From ZLKRG46 sp032117915 (GTDB taxonomy: Bacteria; Bacteroidota; Ignavibacteria; Kapaibacteriales; Kapaibacteriaceae), in contig JAULYI010000023.1 of NCBI GenBank assembly GCA_032117915.1, positions 1 through 20,353 on the forward strand: 20,353 bases of DNA, written 5' to 3'. The notes beneath the pieces are model-generated. The model did not search any database. It saw nothing but the letters and a program-made list of their open reading frames with translations, and was not told the DNA's origin. Positions 1 through 7,302 of this stretch are shown here, piece by piece. The translations under genes were made by a program, and so were the position numbers. Positions within the stretch are counted from its first letter, which is position 1. The number at the start of each line of letters is the position of its first letter.

Positions 1-109
1 CCGTCTTCTTCGCTCTGGTTACAAATTCATTGACAGGGTATTGCTACCCTTTCATTGTGATCACGAAACGTCCGAAAACGCTTCGCTCTCTGTTTGCATG
101 TGCTTCCCG

Positions 110-167
110 TTGTCAAAGAACACCGAATCTCGTCAAGTGGGCCATGCTACGTTGCTTTGAGCAATGT
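110..167 (-). promoter_or_regulatory. Possible rRNA leader antitermination region (hairpin plus boxA-like motif)
   Basis: On the minus strand a short hairpin comes first: bases 149-167, 8-bp stem with one G-U pair and a 3-nt loop. Twenty-seven bases later comes GTTCTTTGACAA (121 to 110), which resembles the boxA element (TGCTCTTTAACAA in E. coli) of rRNA leaders. The order boxB-like hairpin then boxA is that of bacterial rrn leaders. A second perfect hairpin (AGGGTA, loop TTGC, TACCCT; 35-50) lies further downstream. If right, a 16S rRNA gene begins just left of the window. That gene is not visible, so this rests on motif resemblance only. Confidence 0.4.
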
Positions 168-219
168 CGCCGGCTGCCTTGCCGCCCCGTTGCAAACCCG
201 TAGGTCGTTCAAGGGACTG

Positions 220-251
220 CGAACTTACGGAGTCGGAACATTCTGTGCAAA
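220..251 (-). promoter_or_regulatory. Putative Bacteroidota-type promoter, minus strand (rRNA operon?)
   Basis: Read on the minus strand, a TTTG (251 to 248) is followed after exactly 20 bases by TAAGTTCG (227 to 220). This is one mismatch from the Bacteroidota primary-sigma -33/-7 consensus TTTG / TAnnTTTG. Transcription would start near base 215 and run leftward out of the window through the boxA-like motif. No open reading frame follows, so a stable-RNA transcript is the natural reading. The match is short and could be chance. Confidence 0.4.
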
Positions 252-314
252 TGGTGGGTGAAAAAAATGGAGGACCCCACAAGAGAATCTACGTTCAACG
301 GCACTGCGGTGGAC

Positions 315-331
315 TATAATGCGTAAATTTG
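315..331 (+). promoter_or_regulatory. Putative promoter of the GT5 / DUF4270 / barrel operon
   Basis: TAAATTTG at 324-331 is a perfect TAnnTTTG -7 element. A TATAAT hexamer (315-320) lies just upstream and could be a sigma-70-like -10 instead. No convincing -33 TTTG or -35 TTGACA is present at the right distance. Transcription from either would start about 327-336, which excludes the ATG at 329 as start codon and supports the ATG at 371. Confidence 0.4.
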
Positions 332-370
332 CATGCTGTCATCCGTGCATTCACTTTGCAACGAGCGCCC

Positions 371-1843
371 ATGGCGAAGCCACTTAGCATTCTTTTGGTG
401 ACGAGCGAGGTCTACCCGTTCATCAAGACGTCGGAACACGCCGATGTCTGGTATGCGCATGCCCTCGGCACCCGAGAGGTCGGACATGATATTCGCGTCA
501 TGATGCCGAAGTATGGTTTCATCTCCGAGCGAAAGAATCGCATTCACGAGATCAACCGACTGCGCGACATTCCCATACCCGTTGGCGATGAGAAGTATCC
601 TGCAACGGTGAAGTCGTCGTCGATCAACAATCCTCGTGTAAAGGTACAGGCCTACATCACGACGAACGGCAACTTCCTTGATGCGAATAAGGGTGTCCTG
701 CATGACATCGCATCAGGAAAAGAATTCTCGAATAACGATGACAGGTTCATCTTCTTCAATCGCACGGTGCTTGAAACCTGTTTGCTGCTTGGTTGGTTCC
801 CCGACATCATCCATTGCGTGGGATGGCAGACAGGCCTGATCCCTGCGTACATCCGCACGATGTATGCGCAGGAATTCAAGAAGACGAAGGTGATGATGAC
901 GATCACGGACTTTGATGACCAGGGTGTCTTCCCCGCAAAGTCGATCGAGAAGACCGGCCTGGCCGAGCCGGCCACGTCGGCCATGAAGTACAAGAATAAG
1001 ATGAACTTCCTGCGCGCCGGTGTTGCCTTCGCCGATCGCGTGACCACGACCTCTCCGGGCTATGCCGCCGAGCTGATGGCGTCGAAGGAGTTCAAGGACA
1101 ACTGGGTGCCGCTGCTGAACAAGCGACCGCTGGCAGGCGTCCCCCATGGTATCGACATGCTGCAGTGGACGCCGAAGGCCGACCCGATCGTACGACCGAA
1201 GTTTGACGTAAAGGATCTGTCGAATAAGACATCAGCTCGCGAAGCGTTGCAGAAAATGGCAGGACTTCCGGTGGATGGGAACGCGATAGTGGCGTCATAC
1301 GTGGGCCCGTTCGACGAACCACACGGCGCATCGCTGTTATTGAAGGCGATTCCGCAGCTACTGGCAGACCAGGTGCAAGTGATCATCTGTGCTGATCTTC
1401 CGAACGATCACCGCAAGGATCTGGAGGCCCTGGCCAAGAAGTCTCCGCGACTCGTGTGCTACAAGCATCCTGCCGATGAAGAGTTCCTCCACCACGTGAT
1501 AGCCGGCTCGACGCTACTGCTGAAGCCCTCGAAGTCTGAGGCCAGCGGACAATACCAACGTGTTGCTCTGGCATACGGTACGATCCCCGTCGTGCGCGTC
1601 ACCGGAGGCATCGCCGAAGGGCTCGTCGATGTCGATGACAAGGGCGGCGGCAATGCATTCCTCTTCAAGAAGTATGATGCGGCCGATCTATCCAAAGCTC
1701 TGAAACGTGCGCTTGCAGCCCATGCAACACACGAACAGTGGTCCGGCATCGTCGCCAACGCCATGGCTACACCCGTCGGCTGGGCACTCTCTGCAAAGCC
1801 CTATGACGAACTCTATCGTAACCTGATGAAGGATAAAGAGTGA
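371..1843 (+). CDS. Glycogen/starch synthase-like GT5 protein, catalytic residues degenerate
   Basis: The 490-residue protein has the two-domain GT-B layout of bacterial glycogen synthase (GlgA, which transfers glucose from ADP-glucose to glycogen). Recognisable blocks are the N-terminal SILLVTSEVYPFIKT, PDIIHCVGWQTGLIP, FLRAGVAFADRVTTTSPGYA, GVPHGIDMLQW and YGTIPVVRVTGG. Key positions are changed. The KTGG nucleotide-binding loop reads KTSE (19-22), and the positions matching E. coli Arg300 and Lys305 are Pro313 and His318. Glu390 (KSEASG) matches Glu377. The ATG at 371 is chosen over 329 because the family start lies there and a likely promoter lies at 315-331. Its stop overlaps the next gene by 4 bp. 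From memory, Bacteroidia carry a ~270-residue relative of the N-terminal half beside DUF4270 genes. It probably does not work as a normal GlgA; it may be a binding or regulatory protein, or use another donor. Confidence 0.8.
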   Translation: MAKPLSILLVTSEVYPFIKTSEHADVWYAHALGTREVGHDIRVMMPKYGFISERKNRIHEINRLRDIPIPVGDEKYPATVKSSSINNPRVKVQAYITTNGNFLDANKGVLHDIASGKEFSNNDDRFIFFNRTVLETCLLLGWFPDIIHCVGWQTGLIPAYIRTMYAQEFKKTKVMMTITDFDDQGVFPAKSIEKTGLAEPATSAMKYKNKMNFLRAGVAFADRVTTTSPGYAAELMASKEFKDNWVPLLNKRPLAGVPHGIDMLQWTPKADPIVRPKFDVKDLSNKTSAREALQKMAGLPVDGNAIVASYVGPFDEPHGASLLLKAIPQLLADQVQVIICADLPNDHRKDLEALAKKSPRLVCYKHPADEEFLHHVIAGSTLLLKPSKSEASGQYQRVALAYGTIPVVRVTGGIAEGLVDVDDKGGGNAFLFKKYDAADLSKALKRALAAHATHEQWSGIVANAMATPVGWALSAKPYDELYRNLMKDKE

Positions 1844-3060
1844 TCGTTGGAATGTTCTCGGCAGAGGCTGGTTTCAGGATTCTGCCGATCACCCTGCTTG
1901 CCATTGCGCTGACGATCACCGCGTGCAACGATGCTCCAACGGATCTGGGTTCCGACCTGGTACCCGGTACGGACTCGCTCTATGCTGCGTCTTCACTGCA
2001 GCAAGAGCTGTTTGATAGTGTGTTTACAGCATCGATGCGCGAACCTGCATTCAATGGCACATACGTGCTATTCGGCCGCACTGCCGACGCAGAGGCCCGG
2101 ATGTTCGTCGAGTTTATCGACTACCCGTCCTTCGGTCCGGCCGATTCGTTCAGCGTTGTCCAGGCCGACCTGATAATGATCCCTCAAGCATATCTATACG
2201 GAGACACGGCTTCCCGTACGTTATCGATGACAGGCTACGAACTGCAAAAGCTGTGGAGTCCCACCGCAACATGGGACAGCATCTGGGCGCAGGACGGAAG
2301 TTCGACGTATTACTCGGCAGCCCAGAAGCCGATCTGCACCGTTTCGAAGGACCTGACGGCAACGGATAGCATTGTGTCCGTGCCGCTCGATCCCGCGGCA
2401 GCCAAAAGCTGGCTCGTCAAAGGCCCGGATTCGCTCCTTCGCAAGGAGCTCTTCGGCCTGGTGTTTGTGCCGACCGGCGGCTCGAGCATTCGGCTGTACC
2501 GCGCATTCAACAACGCAGCGTCCGTGATGCGCCTCCGCGTTGCAACGAAACGCCTTGGACGTGATACGATTGATACGACGTTTATCGAAGCCGCTATCGC
2601 AGGTTTCGTCAATGCCCCCTCCCCTTCTCCCGGTGCGTTATTGGTGCAAGGGGCACAGGTGTATCGAACGCAGTTTGATGTTGATCTTTCGACGATTCCG
2701 CACAATGCCGTGATCATGAGCGCTACGCTGCGCGTAACCGTTGATACGGCCGCATCCACAAGTGGTAATGGTCCGCGTGACGAGGTCTTGCGCCTGTCGT
2801 ACTCCCCTGCAGGCTCACTCAGTCCGATCAACCTTTCCGTGCGCGGTGATGATGCGACGAAGACGTTTCGATTCGGCAATCTGGCGTCGCTCGTGCAGGA
2901 TATGATGCGCAATGGCCGCAAAGGTACGCTTCGTATAGGGCCCGACGGCGCAAATGAGCTTTGGCGCATGAATCGTGTACCGCTGTTCCCAATGACGGCA
3001 GACACAGCACGACGCCCGAAGTTGAGCATCATCTACTCGACTCCATCGGTGATCAAATGA
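1840..3060 (+). CDS. DUF4270-like lipoprotein
   Basis: The 406-residue protein begins with a hydrophobic signal sequence ending in a lipobox (LTITAC, Cys29), followed by NDAPTDLGSDLVPGTD, so it is a predicted lipoprotein. The cysteine is not followed by Asp, so outer-membrane placement is possible. The rest looks beta-rich and is typical of DUF4270, a family of unknown function known mainly from Bacteroidota. The assignment also leans on its place directly after a GT5 synthase-like gene, an arrangement I recall from many Bacteroidota. The GTG at 1840 overlaps the upstream stop (GTGA); an in-frame ATG at 1852 is an equally possible start, giving 402 residues. It ends in an ATGA overlap with the next gene, so the three genes are probably translationally coupled. 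Confidence 0.65.
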   Translation: MIVGMFSAEAGFRILPITLLAIALTITACNDAPTDLGSDLVPGTDSLYAASSLQQELFDSVFTASMREPAFNGTYVLFGRTADAEARMFVEFIDYPSFGPADSFSVVQADLIMIPQAYLYGDTASRTLSMTGYELQKLWSPTATWDSIWAQDGSSTYYSAAQKPICTVSKDLTATDSIVSVPLDPAAAKSWLVKGPDSLLRKELFGLVFVPTGGSSIRLYRAFNNAASVMRLRVATKRLGRDTIDTTFIEAAIAGFVNAPSPSPGALLVQGAQVYRTQFDVDLSTIPHNAVIMSATLRVTVDTAASTSGNGPRDEVLRLSYSPAGSLSPINLSVRGDDATKTFRFGNLASLVQDMMRNGRKGTLRIGPDGANELWRMNRVPLFPMTADTARRPKLSIIYSTPSVIK

Positions 3061-4292
3061 TGCGTACACTGGCTTCTGTGTTGGCATTCCTTGGTCTCGT
3101 TTCGTCAAGCGCAGCCCAGGGCGGCGACTACTACTCTGTGCTGGGACTTGGGGATCATCGACGTCAGATCGGTGCCTTGTATGATGGTATGGCAGGTACA
3201 TCCATCGCCATGCCGATGATGCACGGAATCAACCTGACGAATCCCGCATTGGCCGGAATGTCGCCACTGACACGCCTGCAGGTCGGATACCGATTCGATC
3301 AGCACCAAGTGTCGAATGCCTCCCGCTCGATCGCTCAGAATAACGGAGGCGTCGATGGTATCATGGCGCTGTTTGGAGTAGATACGGCGCTAGGCATCGG
3401 CATCACCTTCGGCCTTGAGCCTTATACGTCGGTCGATTATTCCGTGACGAAGAATCTGCGGACGTACGTCGATGGCGACACGATCATTGCCGCAAGTTTG
3501 CGACGCGGTCAGGGTGGTATCTCATCCATCGTCTTCGGTGCATCAGCCCGCGTCTTCGGTCGTCTGTTCGCCGGCTTTACCGTTCGATCGCTTGTTGGCA
3601 CGATCACGATGGATGATGACGTGATCGCCCTCGGACAAGGCAACTACGACGCAGAGCAGCGCACATCGCATGACCTGCGTGGCATGATCGCGTCCGGTGG
3701 ACTCTACTGGGAGGTCACCCCATCGATCGGCATTGGCGCGTTCATCAGCGGCGGCAGCGATGCGTCCGTACGCACAACAAATCAAGCTCGCGGCATCAGA
3801 CCCGGTTCGATCTCCTACGATTCAACGCAGACCAAGGCATTCACCACGACACTTCCCTTCTCCTATGGCTTGGGTGCATCCTGGCGTTCAGGCCGCACAC
3901 TGCTTGGAGCTGATGTCGAAGCGGCAGACTATACAGGCATGACGGTGAACGTGCCATCAACGGTGAGCTTCGGCAGCTCGCTCCGTGCATCGCTCGGTGC
4001 CACCTACCTAGGATCGCGTGTCGCCGGAGCTACATTCGGAGAGCGCGTCGGATACTCCGCAGGGCTAGCCTATGAGCGATCCTCATTCACCTTCCGCGGC
4101 CAGCCCCTTACCGAAGTCGCCGCAGCGATTGGCACGAACTTCCCCCTGGGCAATGCAGCAATGATCGATGTTGGCGTCAATATCGGACAGCGGACATCAG
4201 ATGCGGAAGGGGCATTGCAAGACCTGTTCGGTCGACTGGTGGTGACGGTGAGCATCGGTGAACAGTGGTTCCGCCCGTTTGCCCGAGACTAA
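3057..4292 (+). CDS. Outer-membrane beta-barrel protein (FadL/OmpP1-like)
   Basis: The 411-residue protein has a cleavable signal peptide (about residues 1-21, ending SSSAAQ), then the block YYSVLGLGDHRRQIG, and GMAGTSIAMP plus INLTNPALAGMS at about 40-70. This pattern is common in Bacteroidota/Chlorobiota FadL/OmpP1-like barrels. Alternating beta-strand segments rich in Gly, Ser and aromatics continue to a C-terminal strand ending GEQWFRPFARD, as expected of an outer-membrane barrel. The exact substrate cannot be told. The start at 3057 overlaps the upstream TGA (ATGA); 3060 is an adjacent alternative ATG. An ORF extending upstream to 2961 merely overlaps the lipoprotein gene and would place the signal peptide internally. 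It ends 6 bp from the convergent rfaE2 stop, leaving no room for a terminator. Confidence 0.7.
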   Translation: MMRTLASVLAFLGLVSSSAAQGGDYYSVLGLGDHRRQIGALYDGMAGTSIAMPMMHGINLTNPALAGMSPLTRLQVGYRFDQHQVSNASRSIAQNNGGVDGIMALFGVDTALGIGITFGLEPYTSVDYSVTKNLRTYVDGDTIIAASLRRGQGGISSIVFGASARVFGRLFAGFTVRSLVGTITMDDDVIALGQGNYDAEQRTSHDLRGMIASGGLYWEVTPSIGIGAFISGGSDASVRTTNQARGIRPGSISYDSTQTKAFTTTLPFSYGLGASWRSGRTLLGADVEAADYTGMTVNVPSTVSFGSSLRASLGATYLGSRVAGATFGERVGYSAGLAYERSSFTFRGQPLTEVAAAIGTNFPLGNAAMIDVGVNIGQRTSDAEGALQDLFGRLVVTVSIGEQWFRPFARD

Positions 4293-4298
4293 GGCGCT

Positions 4299-4769
4299 CT
4301 AAGAACGACCCTGCGAACGCGCGATGATGGACGTCGTCGAGCGCCCCTCAAGAAGCGGAATGATCACCACGCTTCCGCCATAATGCTCCACAACGTCGGC
4401 ACCTACAACCGTGTCACGGGTATAGTCACCTCCCTTGACTAGTACGTCAGGGATCAGTGCGGTGATCACGGCTAGTGGCGTATCGTCGTCAAAGACGATC
4501 ACGTGATCGACACATCGTAGCGCACCGAGCACTCGGGCCCGGTCTTCCTGGGTATTTACCGGCCTGGTCGGCCCCTTCAACCGACGCACGGAATCGTCGC
4601 TATTCAGTCCAACAACGAGGACATCGCCAAGCGCGCGCGCTTCCTCGAGATACGTCACATGACCCGCATGCAGGATGTCAAAGACACCGTTCGTGAAGAC
4701 GACACGGCACGGCTCTGCGCGCAACAGCACGCGAAGGGCATCTGCGTCATGCTGGGTTAAGATAGCCAC
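4299..4769 (-). CDS. rfaE2: D-glycero-beta-D-manno-heptose 1-phosphate adenylyltransferase
   Basis: The 156-residue nucleotidyltransferase attaches AMP from ATP to heptose 1-phosphate, giving ADP-heptose for the LPS inner core in the cytoplasm. It carries the cytidylyltransferase-like signature NGVFDILHAGH (27-37, with the HxGH histidines His34 and His37), the KGGDYTRDTVVGAD block, and the C-terminal EGRSTTSII typical of the HldE transferase domain. Length fits the stand-alone form (about 155-165 residues) as opposed to the fused HldE of enterics. Its start overlaps the end of rfaE1 by 13 bp, so both activities are made from one transcript as separate chains. Confidence 0.93.
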   Translation of the reverse strand: MAILTQHDADALRVLLRAEPCRVVFTNGVFDILHAGHVTYLEEARALGDVLVVGLNSDDSVRRLKGPTRPVNTQEDRARVLGALRCVDHVIVFDDDTPLAVITALIPDVLVKGGDYTRDTVVGADVVEHYGGSVVIIPLLEGRSTTSIIARSQGRS

Positions 4770-5773
4770 CTGGCACCTGCAACGCCCTGGAACTCGGTGA
4801 CCGCAGACAGTAACTGATCCGCGGTGATGGTCACGATGCCGGGCTCTTCGACGACCACACCGGCAGCGACGTTCGCGATGCCTGCTGCTTCGCGAGCGGT
4901 GGCACCAGCAGCCACAAGGGCCGCAAGGGTCGCGATCGCCGTATCCCCTGCTCCGGAGACGTCGGCAACATGCCGGGCAACGGTAGGCACGGTGCTCACG
5001 CTTCCGTCTGCCTCTGCAAGCAGCATCCCGGCAGAGCCCAGCGTGATCAGCACATTTGTAGCGTTAAGCCGCTGCAAAAGCTCGGCAGCTCCCGCCCGCA
5101 CATCGTCGATCGACTGCAGTGGACGCCCAAGTGCTTCTTCGGCTTCCTTGCGGTTTGGCTTCACAAGCCATGCACCCTGATAGGACCAAAAATTGCGGTG
5201 CTTCGGATCAACGAGAACGGGAATACCACGTGTTGATGCGAAGGCAATGACGCGCTCAATCAGGGCCGGCGATAGGACGCCTTTATCGTAATCTTCAAGG
5301 ATGATGGCACGCAGAGCGGTACGCTGGTCCAGCACCGACAGCAGTCGATCTATAACGTCTGTGCCCACTGCCTCGCGCGTCTCACGGTCAAGCCTGACGA
5401 TCTGCTGGTTATTACCGATGATCCGCGTCTTGACCGTCGTGGGACGTCCATCGTCAACAAGCAGACCTTCATCCGTTAGCCCACGCTCCCGGGCGATCTG
5501 CGAAACGGTACGACCGCTGGCGTCGTTACCGATGACGCCGCACAGGATCGGCGTGACGTTCAACGATAGCAAGTTGGCCGCTACATTGGCGGCACCACCC
5601 AGGTGAAAGGTCTCGGTGTCGACATCGACCACCGGTACCGGTGCCTCGGGTGAGACACGGCTGACGCTGCCCCAGAAATACCGGTCCAGCATGACATCAC
5701 CGATGACGGCAACTTCTGTCGTTCCGGCCACTTCTAACAGTTCGGCGGCTCGATCGTGCGTGATCCTCGTCAT
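4757..5773 (-). CDS. rfaE1: D-glycero-beta-D-manno-heptose-7-phosphate kinase
   Basis: The 338-residue PfkB/ribokinase-family kinase phosphorylates heptose 7-phosphate at C1, the step before the RfaE2 adenylyltransferase in ADP-heptose synthesis. Seen are GDVMLDRYFWG near the N-terminus, the GGAAN sugar-binding motif (59-63), EDYDKGVL (about 160-167), the VDPKHRNF region with VKPNRKE, and the PfkB signature DVSGAGD (271-277) with Asp277 as catalytic base. The length matches the kinase half of HldE. The start is 6 bp downstream of the ferritin stop, so it belongs to the ferritin-rfaE1-rfaE2 operon. Upstream heptose genes (gmhA, gmhB) are not in the window. Confidence 0.93.
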   Translation of the reverse strand: MTRITHDRAAELLEVAGTTEVAVIGDVMLDRYFWGSVSRVSPEAPVPVVDVDTETFHLGGAANVAANLLSLNVTPILCGVIGNDASGRTVSQIARERGLTDEGLLVDDGRPTTVKTRIIGNNQQIVRLDRETREAVGTDVIDRLLSVLDQRTALRAIILEDYDKGVLSPALIERVIAFASTRGIPVLVDPKHRNFWSYQGAWLVKPNRKEAEEALGRPLQSIDDVRAGAAELLQRLNATNVLITLGSAGMLLAEADGSVSTVPTVARHVADVSGAGDTAIATLAALVAAGATAREAAGIANVAAGVVVEEPGIVTITADQLLSAVTEFQGVAGARWLS

Positions 5774-5779
5774 GCAGCG

Positions 5780-6286
5780 TCAAGCTCCCGCTTCGGCGGG
5801 CGCAGCACGCTGTGCCAGTTCACGGTCGAGCAAGTAGATGGACGGACCATCCGTGCCCACAAGGCGCAGACGTTCGACGATCTCGGCCACCTGTGCTTCT
5901 TCTTCGACCTGCTCGCTGATGAACCACTGCAGGACGATCTGCAGTGGACGATCACGCTCCTCGATGGCAAGGTCATACAGGTCGTTGATGCGGCTGGTGA
6001 TATACTGCTCGTGATGCTGTACCTGCTCGAACACGTCGGTAGCCGACGCATAGTCCTTGCGGGGCTCTGTAAGGGCCAGCAAATGGGCAGACGCGCCGCG
6101 GCTCAGCAGGAAGTCAAATAGCTTGCTGGCATGCATCGTTTCTTCCTGCCACTGCATGCGCATCCAGTGCGCCATGCCCGGCAGATTCCGTTCTGCACAC
6201 CATGCAGACATGGCAAGGTAGATGTAGGCGCTCTGGAATTCCGCCTGGATCTGTTCGTTGAGTGCTTTCGCTAGTCGTGCTTGCAT
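5780..6286 (-). CDS. Ferritin (non-haem iron storage)
   Basis: The 168-residue protein stores iron as a ferric core in a 24-subunit cytoplasmic shell. The ferroxidase-centre ligands of bacterial ferritin A are all present in order: Glu16, Glu49, His52, Glu93 and Gln126, on a four-helix bundle of normal size. No bacterioferritin haem methionine pattern was recognised. An upstream in-frame ATG at 6373 adds 29 residues unlike ferritin. The ATG at 6286 is chosen because AAAAGGA lies 7 bases before it and because it gives the canonical ferritin N-terminus. It is the first gene of a minus-strand operon with the two heptose genes, an unusual coupling of iron storage and LPS precursor supply. It has its own -7 element at 6311-6318. 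Confidence 0.92.
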   Translation of the reverse strand: MQARLAKALNEQIQAEFQSAYIYLAMSAWCAERNLPGMAHWMRMQWQEETMHASKLFDFLLSRGASAHLLALTEPRKDYASATDVFEQVQHHEQYITSRINDLYDLAIEERDRPLQIVLQWFISEQVEEEAQVAEIVERLRLVGTDGPSIYLLDRELAQRAAPAEAGA

Positions 6287-6310
6287 CGTGGGTCCTTTTG
6301 ATTCAGTTCG

Positions 6311-6318
6311 CAAAAATA
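6311..6318 (-). promoter_or_regulatory. Putative -7 promoter element for the ferritin operon
   Basis: The minus strand reads TATTTTTG, a perfect TAnnTTTG -7 element, about 25 bases upstream of the ferritin ATG. This gives a leader of roughly 20 nt containing the AAAAGGA ribosome-binding site. No TTTG is seen at the expected -33 distance. Confidence 0.45.
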
Positions 6319-6340
6319 GCCCCTGAACGGGCTTCGTCCG

Positions 6341-6348
6341 TAGATTTG
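6341..6348 (+). promoter_or_regulatory. Putative -7 promoter element for the folB-folK-dnaG-ybbR operon
   Basis: TAGATTTG is a perfect TAnnTTTG element 46 bases before the folB ATG. It sits back to back with the ferritin promoter in the 108-bp divergent gap. The -33 TTTG is not evident at the expected spacing. Confidence 0.45.
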
Positions 6349-6394
6349 AACATTCACTGCATTTGTACACCATTTAGCGCAGCCGAGTTACCCT

Positions 6395-6781
6395 ATGGCA
6401 CGTCAAGAGTCCCTTACCCGCATCAGCATCGTAAATGCAGAGTTCTTCGCCTACCACGGCGTCAGACCAGATGAGAAGGCCCTCGGTGGACGCTTCCAGG
6501 TCGATGTTGATGTGATGTATAATGCGAAGTCGGCCGTCGTCAGTGATAACATTAACGACACGATCAACTACGAAGAAATGCTGTTTGTGGTCAACGAGCT
6601 CATGAGCAGCGAGCCGTACGACCTGATCGAGACGTTGGCCTATGATATCGCAACAGGTCTTCTCGAGAAGTTTGCCATAGCGCGCCAGGTCACAACACGC
6701 GTTCGTAAGCTGAATGTTCCCATTCAGCAGGTCATGGACTACGTCGAGGCCGAGTACACGGCCATCCACGACGTCGCGTAA
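6395..6781 (+). CDS. folB: Dihydroneopterin aldolase
   Basis: The 128-residue enzyme cleaves 7,8-dihydroneopterin to 6-hydroxymethyl-7,8-dihydropterin and glycolaldehyde in folate synthesis. The family pattern is clear: FFAYHGVRPDEKALGGRF (17-34), DTINYEEM with Tyr59, the pterin-binding LIETLA (Glu79), and a conserved Lys105 in RKLNVPI. With a constant offset of five residues these correspond to the S. aureus active-site Glu22, Tyr54, Glu74 and Lys100. It is followed 11 bp later by folK, the next enzyme of the pathway. Confidence 0.9.
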   Translation: MARQESLTRISIVNAEFFAYHGVRPDEKALGGRFQVDVDVMYNAKSAVVSDNINDTINYEEMLFVVNELMSSEPYDLIETLAYDIATGLLEKFAIARQVTTRVRKLNVPIQQVMDYVEAEYTAIHDVA

Positions 6782-6792
6782 CGGCCTCCATC

Positions 6793-7302
6793 ATGCATGC
6801 CCACGCCATACCCGTCGTTCTTGCTCTTGGTGCCAACCTGGGCGATCGCATCGAGACGATCCGCCGTGCCATTGCCATGCTGACGGACACCGTACTGCAT
6901 GACGTGCGCGCATCGGCGATGTACGAGACCGAACCGGTAGGCTATATCGATCAGCCGTCGTTTATCAATATGGCTGTCGTCGGTGCGACAACCCTTTCGG
7001 CCTTGGAACTGCATCATCGCTGCAAGGCGATCGAGCTTGACCTAGGGCGTACCCCACGGGCAAAATGGCACGAGCGCGAGATCGATATCGACGTGGTGTT
7101 CTACGGCGGCAGTGTTGTATGTGAAGCCGACCTGATGATCCCGCATCCGCGAATGCACGAGCGACGTTTCGTGCTGCAGCCGTGCGCAGACATCGTACCG
7201 GCAATGCTGCATCCCGTCCTACATCGCCGCGTGGATGACCTGCTGCGGGACTGCACTGATATGGCTGCCGTGCAACGACTGACACCCGACCATTCCGCAT
7301 GA
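6793..7302 (+). CDS. folK: 2-amino-4-hydroxy-6-hydroxymethyldihydropteridine pyrophosphokinase
   Basis: The 169-residue HPPK moves pyrophosphate from ATP to 6-hydroxymethyl-7,8-dihydropterin, the product of FolB. Seen are ALGANLGDR at the N-terminus, YETEPVGYIDQPSFINM (44-60), and REIDIDVVFYG with Mg-binding Asp98 and Asp100 (E. coli Asp95/Asp97). IPHPRMHERRFVLQP follows, as in the family. Its stop overlaps the dnaG start as ATGA, which suggests translational coupling. folP is not in the window. Confidence 0.93.
   Translation: MHAHAIPVVLALGANLGDRIETIRRAIAMLTDTVLHDVRASAMYETEPVGYIDQPSFINMAVVGATTLSALELHHRCKAIELDLGRTPRAKWHEREIDIDVVFYGGSVVCEADLMIPHPRMHERRFVLQPCADIVPAMLHPVLHRRVDDLLRDCTDMAAVQRLTPDHSA

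Noticed and set aside
329..370. Upstream ATG for the GT5 gene
   Set aside because: It lies at or before the likely transcription start, and the extra 14 residues do not resemble the family.
2310..3032. 240-residue minus-strand ORF
   Set aside because: It is antisense to the DUF4270-like lipoprotein gene, with low-complexity Arg/Ser/Pro composition typical of shadow frames.
1159..5952. Sequence CTGCAGTGGACG occurring three times (near 1160, 5112, 5940)
   Set aside because: All copies are inside conserved genes, in different coding contexts, and are explained by codon use; there is no regular placement.
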